Shown here one piece after another: positions 49,563-58,239 of a DNA stretch of 64,000 bases. Position 1 is the first letter of the stretch; each line of letters begins with the position of its first letter. The notes beneath the pieces are model-generated. The model was not told where the DNA came from and made no database searches. It saw only the letters and a list, made by a program, of their open reading frames with translations. The DNA comes from CAYSYM01 sp964435115 (GTDB lineage: Bacteria; Chloroflexota; UBA6077; CF-72), in the NCBI GenBank assembly GCA_964435115.1, contig CAYSYM010000016.1, forward strand, positions 1-64,000, given 5' to 3'. The position numbers and the translations under genes were made by a program.

Positions 49563-50907
49563 GAGCCACCTCCCCCGGCTCGGGCGCCTGCTCGTCCTCG
49601 CTTCGCCCCAGGCGGCGCAGGAGGACCACGACCGTCACCGCCAGGGCGAGATAGAGGACCACGAAGCCGCCCAGCGTCGCCGGCACGCCGGCCGCGGGAG
49701 TCACGGCGTCGCGCGTGCGCATGATGCCGTAGATCGTCCACGGCTGGCGGCCCACTTCGGTGACGATCCACCCCGCCTCGAGGGCCACGAACCCGAGGGG
49801 TGAGGCCACCACGAGCGCCTGGAGCAGCCGGCGGCGGCTGGCCCAGGCGCGCCCGCCGCGCCGGGCCCGCCACCGGGCCCACCAGTACCAGGCGGCGACC
49901 CCGAGTGTGGCGAACCCGGCCCCCACCATCACCTGGAACGCCGGGTGGACGATGCGCGCCTCCGGCCACTGGTCGCGCGGGAAGGCCTCCAGCCCCAGCA
50001 CCTCTCCGTCCGGGCTCTCCGTCGCCAGGAGGCTCAGCCCCCGGGGGATCTCGATCGCCCAGCGTGTCTCCCGGGCCTCGGGGTCGGGCCAGCCGCCGAT
50101 GCGCAGCGGCGCGCCCCGTTCGGTCCTGAACTGGCCCTCCATCGCCGCCAGCTTGGCCGGCTGGGCGGTCGCCGCCCGACGCGCGAGCAGGTCGCCGGTG
50201 ATCGGCTGGGCGACCGCCGCCACGCCGCCAAGCAGCATGGCGATGGTGATAGCGAGGCGGTTGTAGGCCGCGCGCTCCGGCCGGCGGTTCCGCAGCAGCG
50301 CCCAGGCGTAGATGCCGGCCGCCGCAAACCCGACCGCCTGGTAGGTGGAGAGCGTGGAGTGGGCGGCCATCAGCCCCCAGGCCGGGTTGAAGAGCGCCGC
50401 GAGCGGGTCGACGTTGGTCGGGCGGCCGTCCGGCCCGAGAGTGAAGCCGACCGGCCCCTGCATCCAGGCATTGGCCGAGACGACCAGGATGCCGGAGGCG
50501 GCGCCGCTCAGCGCCACCGGCCAGCCGGCCAGCCAGTGGGCGAGCCGCCCGAGCCGGTTCCAGCCGTAGAGGTAGAGCCCGAGGAAGATCGCCTCGATGA
50601 AGAAGGCGTAGCCTTCGAGCGCGAACGCCAGCCCGATCAGTGGGCCGGCGAAGGCCATGAAGCGCGGCCACAGCAGCCCCAGCTCGAACGAGAGCGCGGT
50701 GCCCGAGACCGCGCCGACGGCGAACAGCACGGCGGTCACCTTGGCCCACGTCCTGGCCAGCTGCAGCCCGGCCGGGTTGCCGGTGCGCAGCCAGTAGCCT
50801 TCGGCGATCAGCATCATCAGCGGCATCGCCATGCCGACCGCGGCGAAGACCATGTGGAAGGCGAGCGAGACCTCCATCTGCCAGCGGGCAGCCGTCAGCG
50901 TGTCCAT
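49549..50907 (-). CDS. cydA: Cytochrome bd-type quinol oxidase subunit I (short Q-loop)
   Basis: A 452-residue membrane subunit that binds the three hemes. The N-terminal ARWQMEVSLAFHMVFAAVGMAMP gives a heme-ligand His; GLMAAHSTLSTYQAVGF gives the second His; AGWIVTEVGRQPWTIYGIMRT is the conserved late helix. The Q-loop is short, as in cyanide-insensitive (CioA-type) oxidases. The start at ATG 50907 is chosen because conserved sequence begins at once; the upstream frame is Arg-rich. This high-affinity oxidase fits a cell that also carries an oxygen-sensitive pyruvate oxidoreductase. Confidence 0.95.
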   Translation of the reverse strand: MDTLTAARWQMEVSLAFHMVFAAVGMAMPLMMLIAEGYWLRTGNPAGLQLARTWAKVTAVLFAVGAVSGTALSFELGLLWPRFMAFAGPLIGLAFALEGYAFFIEAIFLGLYLYGWNRLGRLAHWLAGWPVALSGAASGILVVSANAWMQGPVGFTLGPDGRPTNVDPLAALFNPAWGLMAAHSTLSTYQAVGFAAAGIYAWALLRNRRPERAAYNRLAITIAMLLGGVAAVAQPITGDLLARRAATAQPAKLAAMEGQFRTERGAPLRIGGWPDPEARETRWAIEIPRGLSLLATESPDGEVLGLEAFPRDQWPEARIVHPAFQVMVGAGFATLGVAAWYWWARWRARRGGRAWASRRRLLQALVVASPLGFVALEAGWIVTEVGRQPWTIYGIMRTRDAVTPAAGVPATLGGFVVLYLALAVTVVVLLRRLGRSEDEQAPEPGEVARAAA

Positions 50908-51105
50908 GGCCAACCGGTGCGCGGCGTGGGCCGGACTGGGCCGGCCGAGGGATCCACGCCACCATGCTCGCATGAACCCAGGGGGCTACGGCCCGGCCGC
51001 GCGCCCCGTCTTCAGGTCGGGCAGAGCCCCGACAGGCTGCCGGAGGGAAGCAGGACACCGCCCGGCGGCCCGCAGCCCGGGGACGCGTCGCCAGGACGGC
51101 GCGTC

Positions 51106-51246
51106 TCACACGACGCTGGGGTCGAGGAGATCGAGCTGCCGAAAGTAGGTTCGGTAGAAGTCCCGATCCCGGATGAGGAGTCGCTCGGCCCTGGTCAGCG
51201 CGTGGGCGCCGATCAGGAAGTCCGCGATCACCCGCTGTCGTGGGTC
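51106..51246 (-). pseudogene. C-terminal remnant of a VapC-type PIN ribonuclease
   Basis: About 46 residues, RVIADFLIGAHALTRAERLLIRDRDFYRTYFRQLDLLDP, match the end of VapC-like PIN domains, with the third and fourth acidic residues (ADFLIG and RDRDFY). The N-terminal half with the first catalytic Asp is missing; upstream translation is low-complexity and no start is found. No antitoxin gene is next to it. It lies 134 bp from a tRNA gene. Confidence 0.7.
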
Positions 51247-51379
51247 GCCACGCTGCCGGTCACGGCCGCGGAGGCGGAGGGGTGAGCCGGCGCCTACTGC
51301 GACACCTATTGCTACACCGGACCGCCGCGCGCCAGCCGTGCCCAGAACAGACGTGCGGAAACCAAGTTCAGGTGCCGGG

Positions 51380-51451
51380 TGGAGCATCGGGGACTCGAAC
51401 CCCGGACCCCTTGCATGCCATGCAAGTGCTCTCCCACTGAGCTAATGCCCC
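51380..51451 (-). tRNA. tRNA-Ala (anticodon GGC)
   Basis: The minus strand folds as a complete cloverleaf: acceptor GGGGCAT with ATGCTCC, D-arm GCTC/GAGC, anticodon stem CTTGC/GCAAG with loop ATGGCAT (anticodon GGC), and T-arm CGGGG/CCCCG with TTCGAGT. The G3-U70 pair that marks alanine tRNAs is present. CCA is not encoded (the next bases are CCC on the tRNA strand), so 3' processing and CCA addition are needed. Confidence 0.96.
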
Positions 51452-51591
51452 GCGAGGGCAGAATTCTACCCACTGCCTTCGCCTCCGGACAACGTGCGGG
51501 ACGCGCTGGGGCGGCAGGGGCCTGCCCGCCGCGCGCGGCGCCACGCTACCGGCTCCTGGCGAGTTCGGCGCGCGTGTCACAATGGCGCATC

Positions 51592-52542
51592 GTGCTCGAC
51601 GTGGCGCTGGTAGGAACGGGCGGGATGCTACCGCTGCCCACCCGCTGGCTGGCCAGTGTCCTCGTGCGCTGGGCCGGCCGCCTGGTCCTCTTCGACTGTG
51701 GGGAGGGCACACAGATCAGCCTGCGGCAGCTCGGGTGGGGGCTCAAGGGCATCGACCTGATCCTGATCAGCCACGTCCACGCCGACCACGTGGGCGGTCT
51801 GCCGGGGCTGCTGCTCAGCCAGGGGAACGCGGGCCGGACCGAGCCGCTCGACGTGCTCGGGCCGCGCGGCCTGTGCGAGGTGGTCGATGGCCTGCTGACG
51901 ATCGCCCGCTCGCTCCCGTTCGTGGTGCGGTGCCGTGAGCTCGCTGCCGGGGACACCTTCAGCCTGGGTGAGCTGGCGATCGCCACGGCGGCCGGTGACC
52001 ACGCCGTTCCCTGCCTGGCCTACCGGCTGGACGTGCCGCGCCAGCGGCGGTTCCTCGAGGCGCACGCCCGGGCGCTGGGCATCCCGCGCGCGCAGTGGAA
52101 GGGGCTCCAGCGTGGCGAGCCGGCGACCGTCGGCACGCGCACCGTGCAGCCCGAGGAGGTGCTCGGGCCACCGCGCCGCGGCGTCTCGCTGGCGCTGGCA
52201 ACCGATACCCGCCCGACCGACGCCATCGTGCGCCTTATCCGCGGGGTGGACCTCTTCATTTGCGAGGGCACGTACGGGGCGGACGAGGACCAGCCGCGCG
52301 CGGCCGAGCGCCGACACCTGACCTTCGCCGAGGCAGCCGAGACGGCGCGGCGGGCTCGGGTCCGCCAGCTCGTGCTGACGCACTTCAGCCCGGCGCTGGC
52401 CAACCCGGAGCAGTACGCTCAGCGCGCGCGGGACGTCTTCCCGAACACTGTGGTCGGGCGCGACCACCTGAGCTTCCGGCTGACGTTCCGCGAGGAGGAG
52501 GCGCGCGCAGCCGAAGGCGCGGCCCCCGTGGGCCACACCTAA
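51592..52542 (+). CDS. rnz: Ribonuclease Z (metallo-beta-lactamase fold)
   Basis: A 316-residue endonuclease that trims tRNA 3' ends. The motifs are clear: VALVGTGGMLPLPTRWLASVLV at the start, LVLFDCGEGTQISLRQLGWGLKGIDLILISHVHADHVGGLPGLLLS with the HxHxDH zinc site, AGDHAVPCLAYRL, LALATDTRPTDA, LFICEGTYG, and LVLTHFSPAL near the end. It resembles the short bacterial enzyme. The GTG at 51592 is preceded by CACAAT (51578-51583), so the mRNA may have almost no leader. It lies beside a tRNA lacking encoded CCA, the substrate type for this enzyme. Confidence 0.92.
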   Translation: MLDVALVGTGGMLPLPTRWLASVLVRWAGRLVLFDCGEGTQISLRQLGWGLKGIDLILISHVHADHVGGLPGLLLSQGNAGRTEPLDVLGPRGLCEVVDGLLTIARSLPFVVRCRELAAGDTFSLGELAIATAAGDHAVPCLAYRLDVPRQRRFLEAHARALGIPRAQWKGLQRGEPATVGTRTVQPEEVLGPPRRGVSLALATDTRPTDAIVRLIRGVDLFICEGTYGADEDQPRAAERRHLTFAEAAETARRARVRQLVLTHFSPALANPEQYAQRARDVFPNTVVGRDHLSFRLTFREEEARAAEGAAPVGHT

Positions 52543-52658
52543 GGTCAGATGGCAGATGGCAGGGTGGAGTGCCTCCGCGCAAGCTCGCCCTCGGGCGGCT
52601 GATTGCCGGCCGCTGACCTGGGTCGGCTGCGCCCGGGGACCTGGCGCCCGCCGCGCGC

Positions 52659-54284
52659 TCAGGCGAGCGCGGCGCGTTCCGCCAGGGCGATCGGCAGCCC
52701 GCCGCTGCCCGCCAGCGTGTCGTGGAACGCGCGTAAGCCCTCGACGCCCGCTACCGCCTTCTCGCGCAGAAACTGGTCGCGAATGCGGAGGATCTCCAGA
52801 CACCCGGTGAGGTACGCGGAGGCCTGCGTGGGCCAGCTACAGTAGCGGCTCACCTCGGCGACCGCCGTCGGCTCCGGCAGGTTCGCCCGCTCGCGCATGA
52901 AGGCGACCGCCTCCTCGACGCTCATCTCCCCCAGGTGCAGGCTCGTGTCCACGACGATGCGCGCGGCCCGGAAGAGGGTGGCTTCATACTGGCTCATGAC
53001 GTGCCGCGGGTCGGTGAAGAAGCCCTGCTCGCGCATCATCTGCTCGGCGTAGAGCGCCCACCCTTCGGAGAAGTAGGGCGTGCGGAACGTGCGCCGGACC
53101 GCGCTGGCGTTGCCCTTCGCCGTGACCAGGTGCCAGTGGTGCCCGGGGTACGCCTCGTGCACGGCGGTGGTGGGGATGCTGGCGTAGCTGTTGTTCTCGA
53201 GGCGCTTCTGCACCTCCTCCTCCGGCGCGCCATCCGGCGGGAAGGGCACGAAGAAGTGGCCCTTCATCGCCCCCGAGAAGGGCGGCGGACTCTGGTACGA
53301 GGCGACCGCCAGCACGGGCCGCTGGTACGGTGGCGACGGGACGACCGCGCACTCCTCGTCCGCCGGGAACGACACCAGCCTGTGCTCGCGCAGGAACCGG
53401 CGCGCCCGCTCGGTCCAGTCCGCGTACGCCCGCCGCATCTCCTCCGGCGAGCGCGGATGGTCGCGGTTGAGCTGGCGGAGGACGGCTGGCCAATCGTCCG
53501 TGCCGGCCAGGTCGCGGGCGCAGCGGCGTAGCTCCTCGGCCAGGCGCTCGTACTCACGCTGGCCGCGCTCGCGCAGCGAACGGGCGTCCGTCTGCAGCAG
53601 CTCCTTGTCGCGCAGCAGCCGTGTGTACCGCTCCTCGCCAATCGCCCACTCGCCCCCCGCCCGCGGGCGCAGGTCGCGCAGGAAAGCGGCGAACTCGTCG
53701 AGCGCCGCACCGGCCTGAGCGCCGGCTTCGGCCAGCGCCGCGCGCCCGGCCGGGTCCTGCGCTTCGGCGGGCAGCAGCTCCCGCACGTAGCGCGCGCCGG
53801 CCTCGGCCTGGCCGAGCGCGCGGTCCACGTAGATGGCAGGCACCAGCTCTGGCCGGAGGTTGCGCCTGCCATCCGCCAGGTTCGACGGGATGGCCCGCAG
53901 GCGCGCCGAGGCCGCGCGCACCAGCTCCGGCTCCGGCTTCAGGCGGTGGAGGAAGAGGGTGAAGACGCCGCTGAGGCCCGGGGTCAGGTAGGTATCTGGC
54001 TGGCGCCGCCAGATCTCCCAGTCGGCCAGAATCATCTGGCCGCGCAGGTGCGAGAGGAGGAGGTCGCGATCGATCTGCTCGCCGGACGCCAGCCCACCAG
54101 GAGCGAGCTGCTCGAACTGGCGGAGCCAGTGGGCAGTCCGCCGGCGCCGGCGCTCGAACGCGGCCTCCGCAAGGTCGTCGAGCTGGTCGTCGTAGCCCTC
54201 GATGCCGAGGCTGGTGGCCATGACGGGGGCGTCGGCGTACGTCTCGGCGAGGAAGGCTCGAGCGAGTTGGGCAAACGTGGACAT
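52659..54284 (-). CDS. DUF885-family putative metallopeptidase
   Basis: A 541-residue protein of the DUF885 family, related to zinc carboxypeptidases and oligopeptidases. The zinc-site motif HEAYPGHHWH is near residue 375-385 with SEGWALYAEQMMREQG about 30 residues later, the expected third-ligand region. The rest is mostly helical (many EXXR-type helices near 190-290). There is no signal peptide, so it is probably cytosolic. The ATG at 54284 has AGGAG upstream on the minus strand. The substrate is unknown. Confidence 0.85.
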   Translation of the reverse strand: MSTFAQLARAFLAETYADAPVMATSLGIEGYDDQLDDLAEAAFERRRRRTAHWLRQFEQLAPGGLASGEQIDRDLLLSHLRGQMILADWEIWRRQPDTYLTPGLSGVFTLFLHRLKPEPELVRAASARLRAIPSNLADGRRNLRPELVPAIYVDRALGQAEAGARYVRELLPAEAQDPAGRAALAEAGAQAGAALDEFAAFLRDLRPRAGGEWAIGEERYTRLLRDKELLQTDARSLRERGQREYERLAEELRRCARDLAGTDDWPAVLRQLNRDHPRSPEEMRRAYADWTERARRFLREHRLVSFPADEECAVVPSPPYQRPVLAVASYQSPPPFSGAMKGHFFVPFPPDGAPEEEVQKRLENNSYASIPTTAVHEAYPGHHWHLVTAKGNASAVRRTFRTPYFSEGWALYAEQMMREQGFFTDPRHVMSQYEATLFRAARIVVDTSLHLGEMSVEEAVAFMRERANLPEPTAVAEVSRYCSWPTQASAYLTGCLEILRIRDQFLREKAVAGVEGLRAFHDTLAGSGGLPIALAERAALA

Positions 54285-54344
54285 GCGGCTCTCCTGGTGA
54301 AGCAGGGGCTGGACGCGGCGCCAGGCGTCCGCACGAGCGGCAGA

Positions 54345-54390
54345 GCCCGCGCCCCGCCACCCGGCCAGGCGTGGGTGGCGGGGCGCGGGC
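54345..54390. repeat. 18-bp perfect inverted repeat in a divergent gap
   Basis: GCCCGCGCCCCGCCACCC (54345-54362) is perfectly complementary to 54373-54390, with a 10-nt loop. It lies 61 bp upstream of the DUF885 start and 279 bp before the MFS start, so it is not a gene-end terminator. No T-run follows on either strand. The rest of the 384-bp gap (54285-54668) shows no gene. Confidence 0.7.
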
Positions 54391-54668
54391 CACGCTCGAC
54401 TGGCGCAATGATGCCGCACGCCGCGCCGTTCTGTCCGCCCGGGGTCGGGGTGGACAGGTGCGGGCCTGGGCCACCACCATGGAGGCCTGGTGCACGAGGG
54501 TGGCTGGCGACCGGACGCGCGTGGGCAGCCGGCCTCGGCGCACTTGAGGCGCCCCCCGGCTCAGCAGGTGCGCCCTGGCTACGCGAACTCAGGCCGGATC
54601 TCAGCCCACATGCTGAGCCCCCTCAGGAGGAGGCGCGAAGTGCGGCGCCCGGCGATCGGCTGGGGCGG

Positions 54669-55931
54669 GTGACCGGCACCCTCCTCGAGCGGACCGCCGT
54701 CCGAGACTGGCGCGCGGTCACGTCGGTCTTCCTCACCACCACCCTCCTCGAGTCGCTGGCGATCGGCCACCTCATGGCGTTCACGCCGCTGTACCTGCGG
54801 ACGGTGCTGGGCGTCCCCGAGGACGCGGTTGGACCCTGGGCCGGCTTCCTGACGGCGGCCATGTTCGCGGTCGCCTTCCCCCTGGCGCCCCTGTGGGGCT
54901 CGCTGGCCGAGCGCTACTCGCGCAAGCTCATCATCGCCCGCAGCCAGTACATCGAGGCGCTGGGCTACGCCATCACCGCGTTCGCTCCCGACCTCGGCTG
55001 GCTGCTGGTGGCGCGCCTGTTGCTGGGCTTGAGCTTCGGGAACATCGCCATCGTCATCGCCAGCCAGTCGCTGCTCACTCCGGAGCGGAAGATGGCCTCC
55101 GCGATCGCGCTGGTCCAGGCGGCCAGCCCGATCGCCGCGAGCATCGGCCCGCCCTTGGGCGCCCTGGTGATCCCCTGGCTGGGCTTGCGCGGGCTGTACC
55201 TGCTGGCCGCCGCCGGGACGCTGGTTGCCGGGCTCCTGACCACCTTCCTCGTCCCCGAGCCGCCGGGGCGTGACCGCAAGCGGCCGGTGCTGGCCAACCT
55301 GCGGCGCTCGGTCGGGCTGGTATGGCAGCGGCCGGCCATCCGCTGGAACTTCGCGGCCTGGTATCTCACCCGGGGGGCGATGTCGGTGGTGGAGATCTAC
55401 CTGCCGGTGCGCATTGGGGAGCTGGTGAAGCCTGACCCGGCGCCCGCCATTGGGCTCATCCTAGGTGCCTACGGGGTGCTGACGGCCGTCGCGACCTGGG
55501 CAACGGGACGCATCGTCGACCGTGTTGGCGCTGCCCGGCTGTTCTGGCCCGGGATGGCGGCGGCGGCGGTCACGGTACTGGGGACGGCGCTGGCACCATG
55601 GCTGTGGCTGGTGGCGGTCTCCGCATGGCTGCGCTCGGTCCCGGTGGCGCTGACGAACACGGTGCTCTACGCCCACCTGGCTCAGGTGCTGCGGCGCGAG
55701 GAGCGGGCGCCGGTGATGAGCCTGACGCCGGTGCCGCGTAATGTGGCGGCCTTCAGCGTGCCGCTGGTCGCGGCGCCGCTGGCGGTGTTCGGCGCCGGGG
55801 CGGCGATGCTGGTCGGGGCGGCCGCGTACGCCGTGGCAGCCTGGGCCGGCCGCCGGATGCAGGTCGAGACGGCGGCCGCCCAGCGACCGGAACGGGAGGT
55901 GCTCCATGTGGAAGCACCTCCCGGGCGTTGA
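54669..55931 (+). CDS. Major facilitator superfamily transporter
   Basis: A 420-residue protein with 12 hydrophobic segments and the MFS loop motif between helices 2 and 3 (GSLAERYSRKLIIARSQ). The second half repeats the pattern (TGRIVDRVGAARLFWPG). VAISLVQAASPIAASIGPP-like helix 5 suggests a drug/metabolite efflux type, but the substrate is unknown. The GTG at 54669 was chosen because the first helix follows within 20 residues; the frame is open upstream without sense. Confidence 0.87.
   Translation: MTGTLLERTAVRDWRAVTSVFLTTTLLESLAIGHLMAFTPLYLRTVLGVPEDAVGPWAGFLTAAMFAVAFPLAPLWGSLAERYSRKLIIARSQYIEALGYAITAFAPDLGWLLVARLLLGLSFGNIAIVIASQSLLTPERKMASAIALVQAASPIAASIGPPLGALVIPWLGLRGLYLLAAAGTLVAGLLTTFLVPEPPGRDRKRPVLANLRRSVGLVWQRPAIRWNFAAWYLTRGAMSVVEIYLPVRIGELVKPDPAPAIGLILGAYGVLTAVATWATGRIVDRVGAARLFWPGMAAAAVTVLGTALAPWLWLVAVSAWLRSVPVALTNTVLYAHLAQVLRREERAPVMSLTPVPRNVAAFSVPLVAAPLAVFGAGAAMLVGAAAYAVAAWAGRRMQVETAAAQRPEREVLHVEAPPGR
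55893..55923. terminator. 11-bp hairpin at the MFS gene end
   Basis: CGGGAGGTGCT (55893-55903) pairs with AGCACCTCCCG (55913-55923), 9-nt loop, just inside the MFS stop. Its second role may be to end the minus-strand small transcript that starts near 56183. Confidence 0.55.
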
Positions 55932-56105
55932 CCTGAACGCGGGCCCTGGTGGCCCGAAGCACGCGTGCGACGGCGGATCGCTCGCCAGATGGACCTTCCC
56001 GGCCCTGGAGATCAGCCCCGACGCCGGACGGCGATCGACGGGCTCTGGGGTGCGGGCTCACCGCCGCTCGAGGCCCCTGTTCGGCTGCGTGCGCCGACGG
56101 GGCCG

Positions 56106-56159
56106 CTAGCTGTCAACCTGCCAGCGGCAGTAGGTGGAGTGGGGCTTTCGGAGAACCAT
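56106..56159 (-). CDS. 17-residue small ORF with full expression signals
   Basis: ATG at 56159 to TAG at 56106 encodes MVLRKPHSTYCRWQVDS. AAGGAGGTG (56172 to 56164) is a near-perfect Shine-Dalgarno with ideal spacing. A promoter, TTGCGA and TAGGGT with a 17-bp spacer, lies just upstream. No same-strand gene follows; the next minus-strand features are antisense to the MFS gene and a hairpin at 55893-55923. It may be a free small protein or the leader of an orphan small RNA. The peptide resembles nothing I know. Confidence 0.5.
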   Translation of the reverse strand: MVLRKPHSTYCRWQVDS

Positions 56160-56189
56160 CAAGCACCTCCTTCACCTGGTCTCACCACC

Positions 56190-56218
56190 ACCCTAGCACC
56201 GACTGGGCCCGCTCGCAA
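56190..56218 (-). promoter_or_regulatory. Promoter of the small minus-strand ORF
   Basis: TTGCGA (56218 to 56213) and TAGGGT (56195 to 56190) with a 17-bp spacer. The expected start of transcription is near 56183, 24 bp before the ATG of the 17-residue ORF. Confidence 0.6.
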
Positions 56219-56367
56219 GGCACCCGCGCCGGCACAGGTGGGAACCATTCGGGTCTCGGGTGGGCGCGCGGCTCGGTCCCCGCTGAGCCCGGCCAGCGAT
56301 CCGCCCGCCTCCGCGGACAGGTCCCGCCGCGAACCAGCACGACCCCCTGCTGGCGCCGGCTTCTCGC

Positions 56368-56373
56368 TATAAT
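56368..56373 (+). promoter_or_regulatory. -10 element TATAAT before the zinc-ribbon gene
   Basis: A consensus TATAAT stands out in GC-rich DNA, 31 bp before the ATG at 56405. The region 17 bp upstream (CCCTGC) is a poor -35. The remaining part of the 473-bp gap 55932-56404 holds only the small minus-strand ORF and its promoter. Confidence 0.6.
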
Positions 56374-56404
56374 GGCGGGCCTGGCTCGGGCCACCTGACC
56401 GACC

Positions 56405-56803
56405 ATGCCGATCTACGAGTACCGTTGCGGTGGCTGTGCCCGCCGCGTGAGCCTCTACTACCAGACCTTCTCGGCGGCCGAGAATGCGACCCCTGTTTGC
56501 CCGCACTGCCGGTCGGCCGACCTGTCCCGGCTCGTCTCGCGCGTGTTCCAGGTGAAGAGCGAGGATGCGCGGTTGGACGACCTAGCCGATCCCTCGGCCT
56601 TCGGCGGGCTGGACGAGGACGACCCCAAGAGCGTTGCCCGCTGGGCCCGCAAGCTGGGCAGCCAGATGGGCGAGGACCTGGGCGACGACTGGGACGAGAT
56701 GGTCGACCGCCTGGAGGCCGGCGAGGAGCTGGACGAGGCTGGTGGCGGCCCGTCTGGCGGCGAGGGGGAGACACTGGGCGTCGCCGGCGACGACGAGCTC
56801 TGA
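56405..56803 (+). CDS. FmdB-type zinc-ribbon protein
   Basis: A 132-residue protein. Residues 1-42 are the FmdB-type zinc ribbon MPIYEYRCGGCARRVSLYYQTF...CPHCRSADL with two CxxC pairs. The rest is acidic and helical (LDEDDPKSVARWARKLGSQMGEDLGDDWDEMVDRLEAGEELDE), ending in a Gly-rich tail. Such proteins are linked to transcription or metal handling, but no function is proven. The next gene starts 6 bp after the stop. Confidence 0.85.
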   Translation: MPIYEYRCGGCARRVSLYYQTFSAAENATPVCPHCRSADLSRLVSRVFQVKSEDARLDDLADPSAFGGLDEDDPKSVARWARKLGSQMGEDLGDDWDEMVDRLEAGEELDEAGGGPSGGEGETLGVAGDDEL

Positions 56804-56808
56804 CCCAG

Positions 56809-57408
56809 GTGAGCCGGGAGCCGGCGACGCGCCCGACCCTGCCCAGTGGGGTTCCCGCGGCCGCGCTGGGCCTGCACCTCGGCCCGCGCCGAGCACGTTT
56901 GCCAGTGGGGCTGGTGATCCCTGCGCCCGACGAAGCCGCCCGCCTGGCGGCCTCGTTCCCGACGGGCGCCCGGCGGCCGGCGTGGTGGGGCGGACGTGCC
57001 AACTGCGCGCAGGTCGATCTGGTCGTCTCGCCGGGCGCGCTGACCCTGAACACCCAGGCGCTGCCGCTGCTCGAAGCAGGCGAAGCGGCTGGCTCCGCGG
57101 GCCTGGCCATCCTCGCGCCCGCGGTCAGCGACGAGGCGCTGGCCACCCTGCTGGTCAACGGCGCCGCCGGCGTGTTTCCGGGTGGCATCCTGCCGCTCCG
57201 CACGCGCGTGCCTGCGTACCACGTGGCGGAGGTCCTGGAAGCCGTGGCGGCGTACCTGGGCGTCGCGACGTGGGACGGGCGACGGGGGACCGCCGAGCTG
57301 ACGCGCCTTGAGCGACTCGAGGCGACCGCCGAGCGCGCCGCGCTGTGGCGGGAGGCGCCGTCGCTCACGGGCCGCGTCGTCCGCTGGCTGTGGCGAGCCA
57401 GCGACTGA
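56809..57408 (+). CDS. Conserved-looking hypothetical protein
   Basis: A 199-residue protein with no family recognised. It is soluble, Ala/Leu/Arg-rich, with alternating strand and helix character (AGLAILAPAVSDEALATLLVNGAAGVFPGGILPLRTRVPAYHVAEVLEAVAAYLGV). A C-terminal helix holds RLERLEATAERAALWREA. GTG at 56809 has a weak AGG upstream and follows the zinc-ribbon gene by 5 bp, so the two likely form an operon. Confidence 0.6.
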   Translation: MSREPATRPTLPSGVPAAALGLHLGPRRARLPVGLVIPAPDEAARLAASFPTGARRPAWWGGRANCAQVDLVVSPGALTLNTQALPLLEAGEAAGSAGLAILAPAVSDEALATLLVNGAAGVFPGGILPLRTRVPAYHVAEVLEAVAAYLGVATWDGRRGTAELTRLERLEATAERAALWREAPSLTGRVVRWLWRASD

Positions 57409-57600
57409 CTCATCGCCGCGCACGCCCCCCGAGGCCCCGGCTCGCCGAGGCGCGCCATCCGACCTGGTCCCCGAAGCTACCGGACGGTAGCACGGGTTCG
57501 TGGGGGCGGCGTTCAAGGAGCGCCGCGCAGGTCCGTTCCTCAGGGCTGCGCCAGGGGGCCACAGCCGCCCGGGAATCAGGCCGAACGGTGGCCCACGTGC

Positions 57601-58050
57601 TCAGGCTGAGCTGCGTCCCTCGTCGGCGGCGTCCGGAGGAGCTGCGCCACCCGCCTCGGCGTGGGCGGTGGCGCTCCCGGGCGTCTCGGCGGAGCGCGCG
57701 CGCGTGGCAGCAGCGGACTCGAGGCCGGCGTGCTCCGGCGCCGGCACCTCGGCCAGCCGGCGGGTGAACTGCTCGAGGAGGGCGCGGGCGTGCACCTCGT
57801 CCAGGCCGATCTCGCTGGCGGCCTGGGCGAGCGGCTTGTGGTGGCCGAAGCGGCGCAGCGCCAGCTCCCAGGTGGGCGCGCGGTCGCGCTCCGGGAGCTG
57901 GCCGAGCGCTTCGGCCAGCGTGATCAGGTCGCCCTCTTCGGAAGCGTCGAACTCGCCCAGACCGGCGGCTACGGCCTCCAGCTCGGAGCGCCGGAGGTGC
58001 AGGGTGAAGCCGTCGAGCGGCACCTCGAAGAGGGACTCGTCCACGCTCAT
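57601..58050 (-). CDS. Hypothetical protein with helix-turn-helix-like segment
   Basis: A 149-residue protein. Residues about 60-105 (LPERDRAPTWELALRRFGHHKPLAQAASEIGLDEVHARALLEQFTRRLAEV) have the length and pattern of a sigma-70 region 4-like helix-turn-helix. The N-terminal part is acidic and beta-like, and the C-terminal 40 residues are Ala/Glu-rich and disordered. It is not a full regulator of a known family. The start is ATG 58050. It is divergent from the CAP-domain gene. Confidence 0.55.
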   Translation of the reverse strand: MSVDESLFEVPLDGFTLHLRRSELEAVAAGLGEFDASEEGDLITLAEALGQLPERDRAPTWELALRRFGHHKPLAQAASEIGLDEVHARALLEQFTRRLAEVPAPEHAGLESAAATRARSAETPGSATAHAEAGGAAPPDAADEGRSSA

Positions 58051-58239
58051 GGGCGGCCGTCGCGCGGGACGATCGTAGCACGGCAGCCGGAATCGCCGGC
58101 ATGGCCCCTTGTGCACGCCGGGCGTTCCTGGAAGCATCCCGCCGCGGCTGGCGTGGGCGCACCATGCGTGCCGGCTTGTGCCCGGCTAGCTCTCTCACTA
58201 CAACCCGCGCACCCGCAGCGTTGTAGGAGGCCTTACGGT

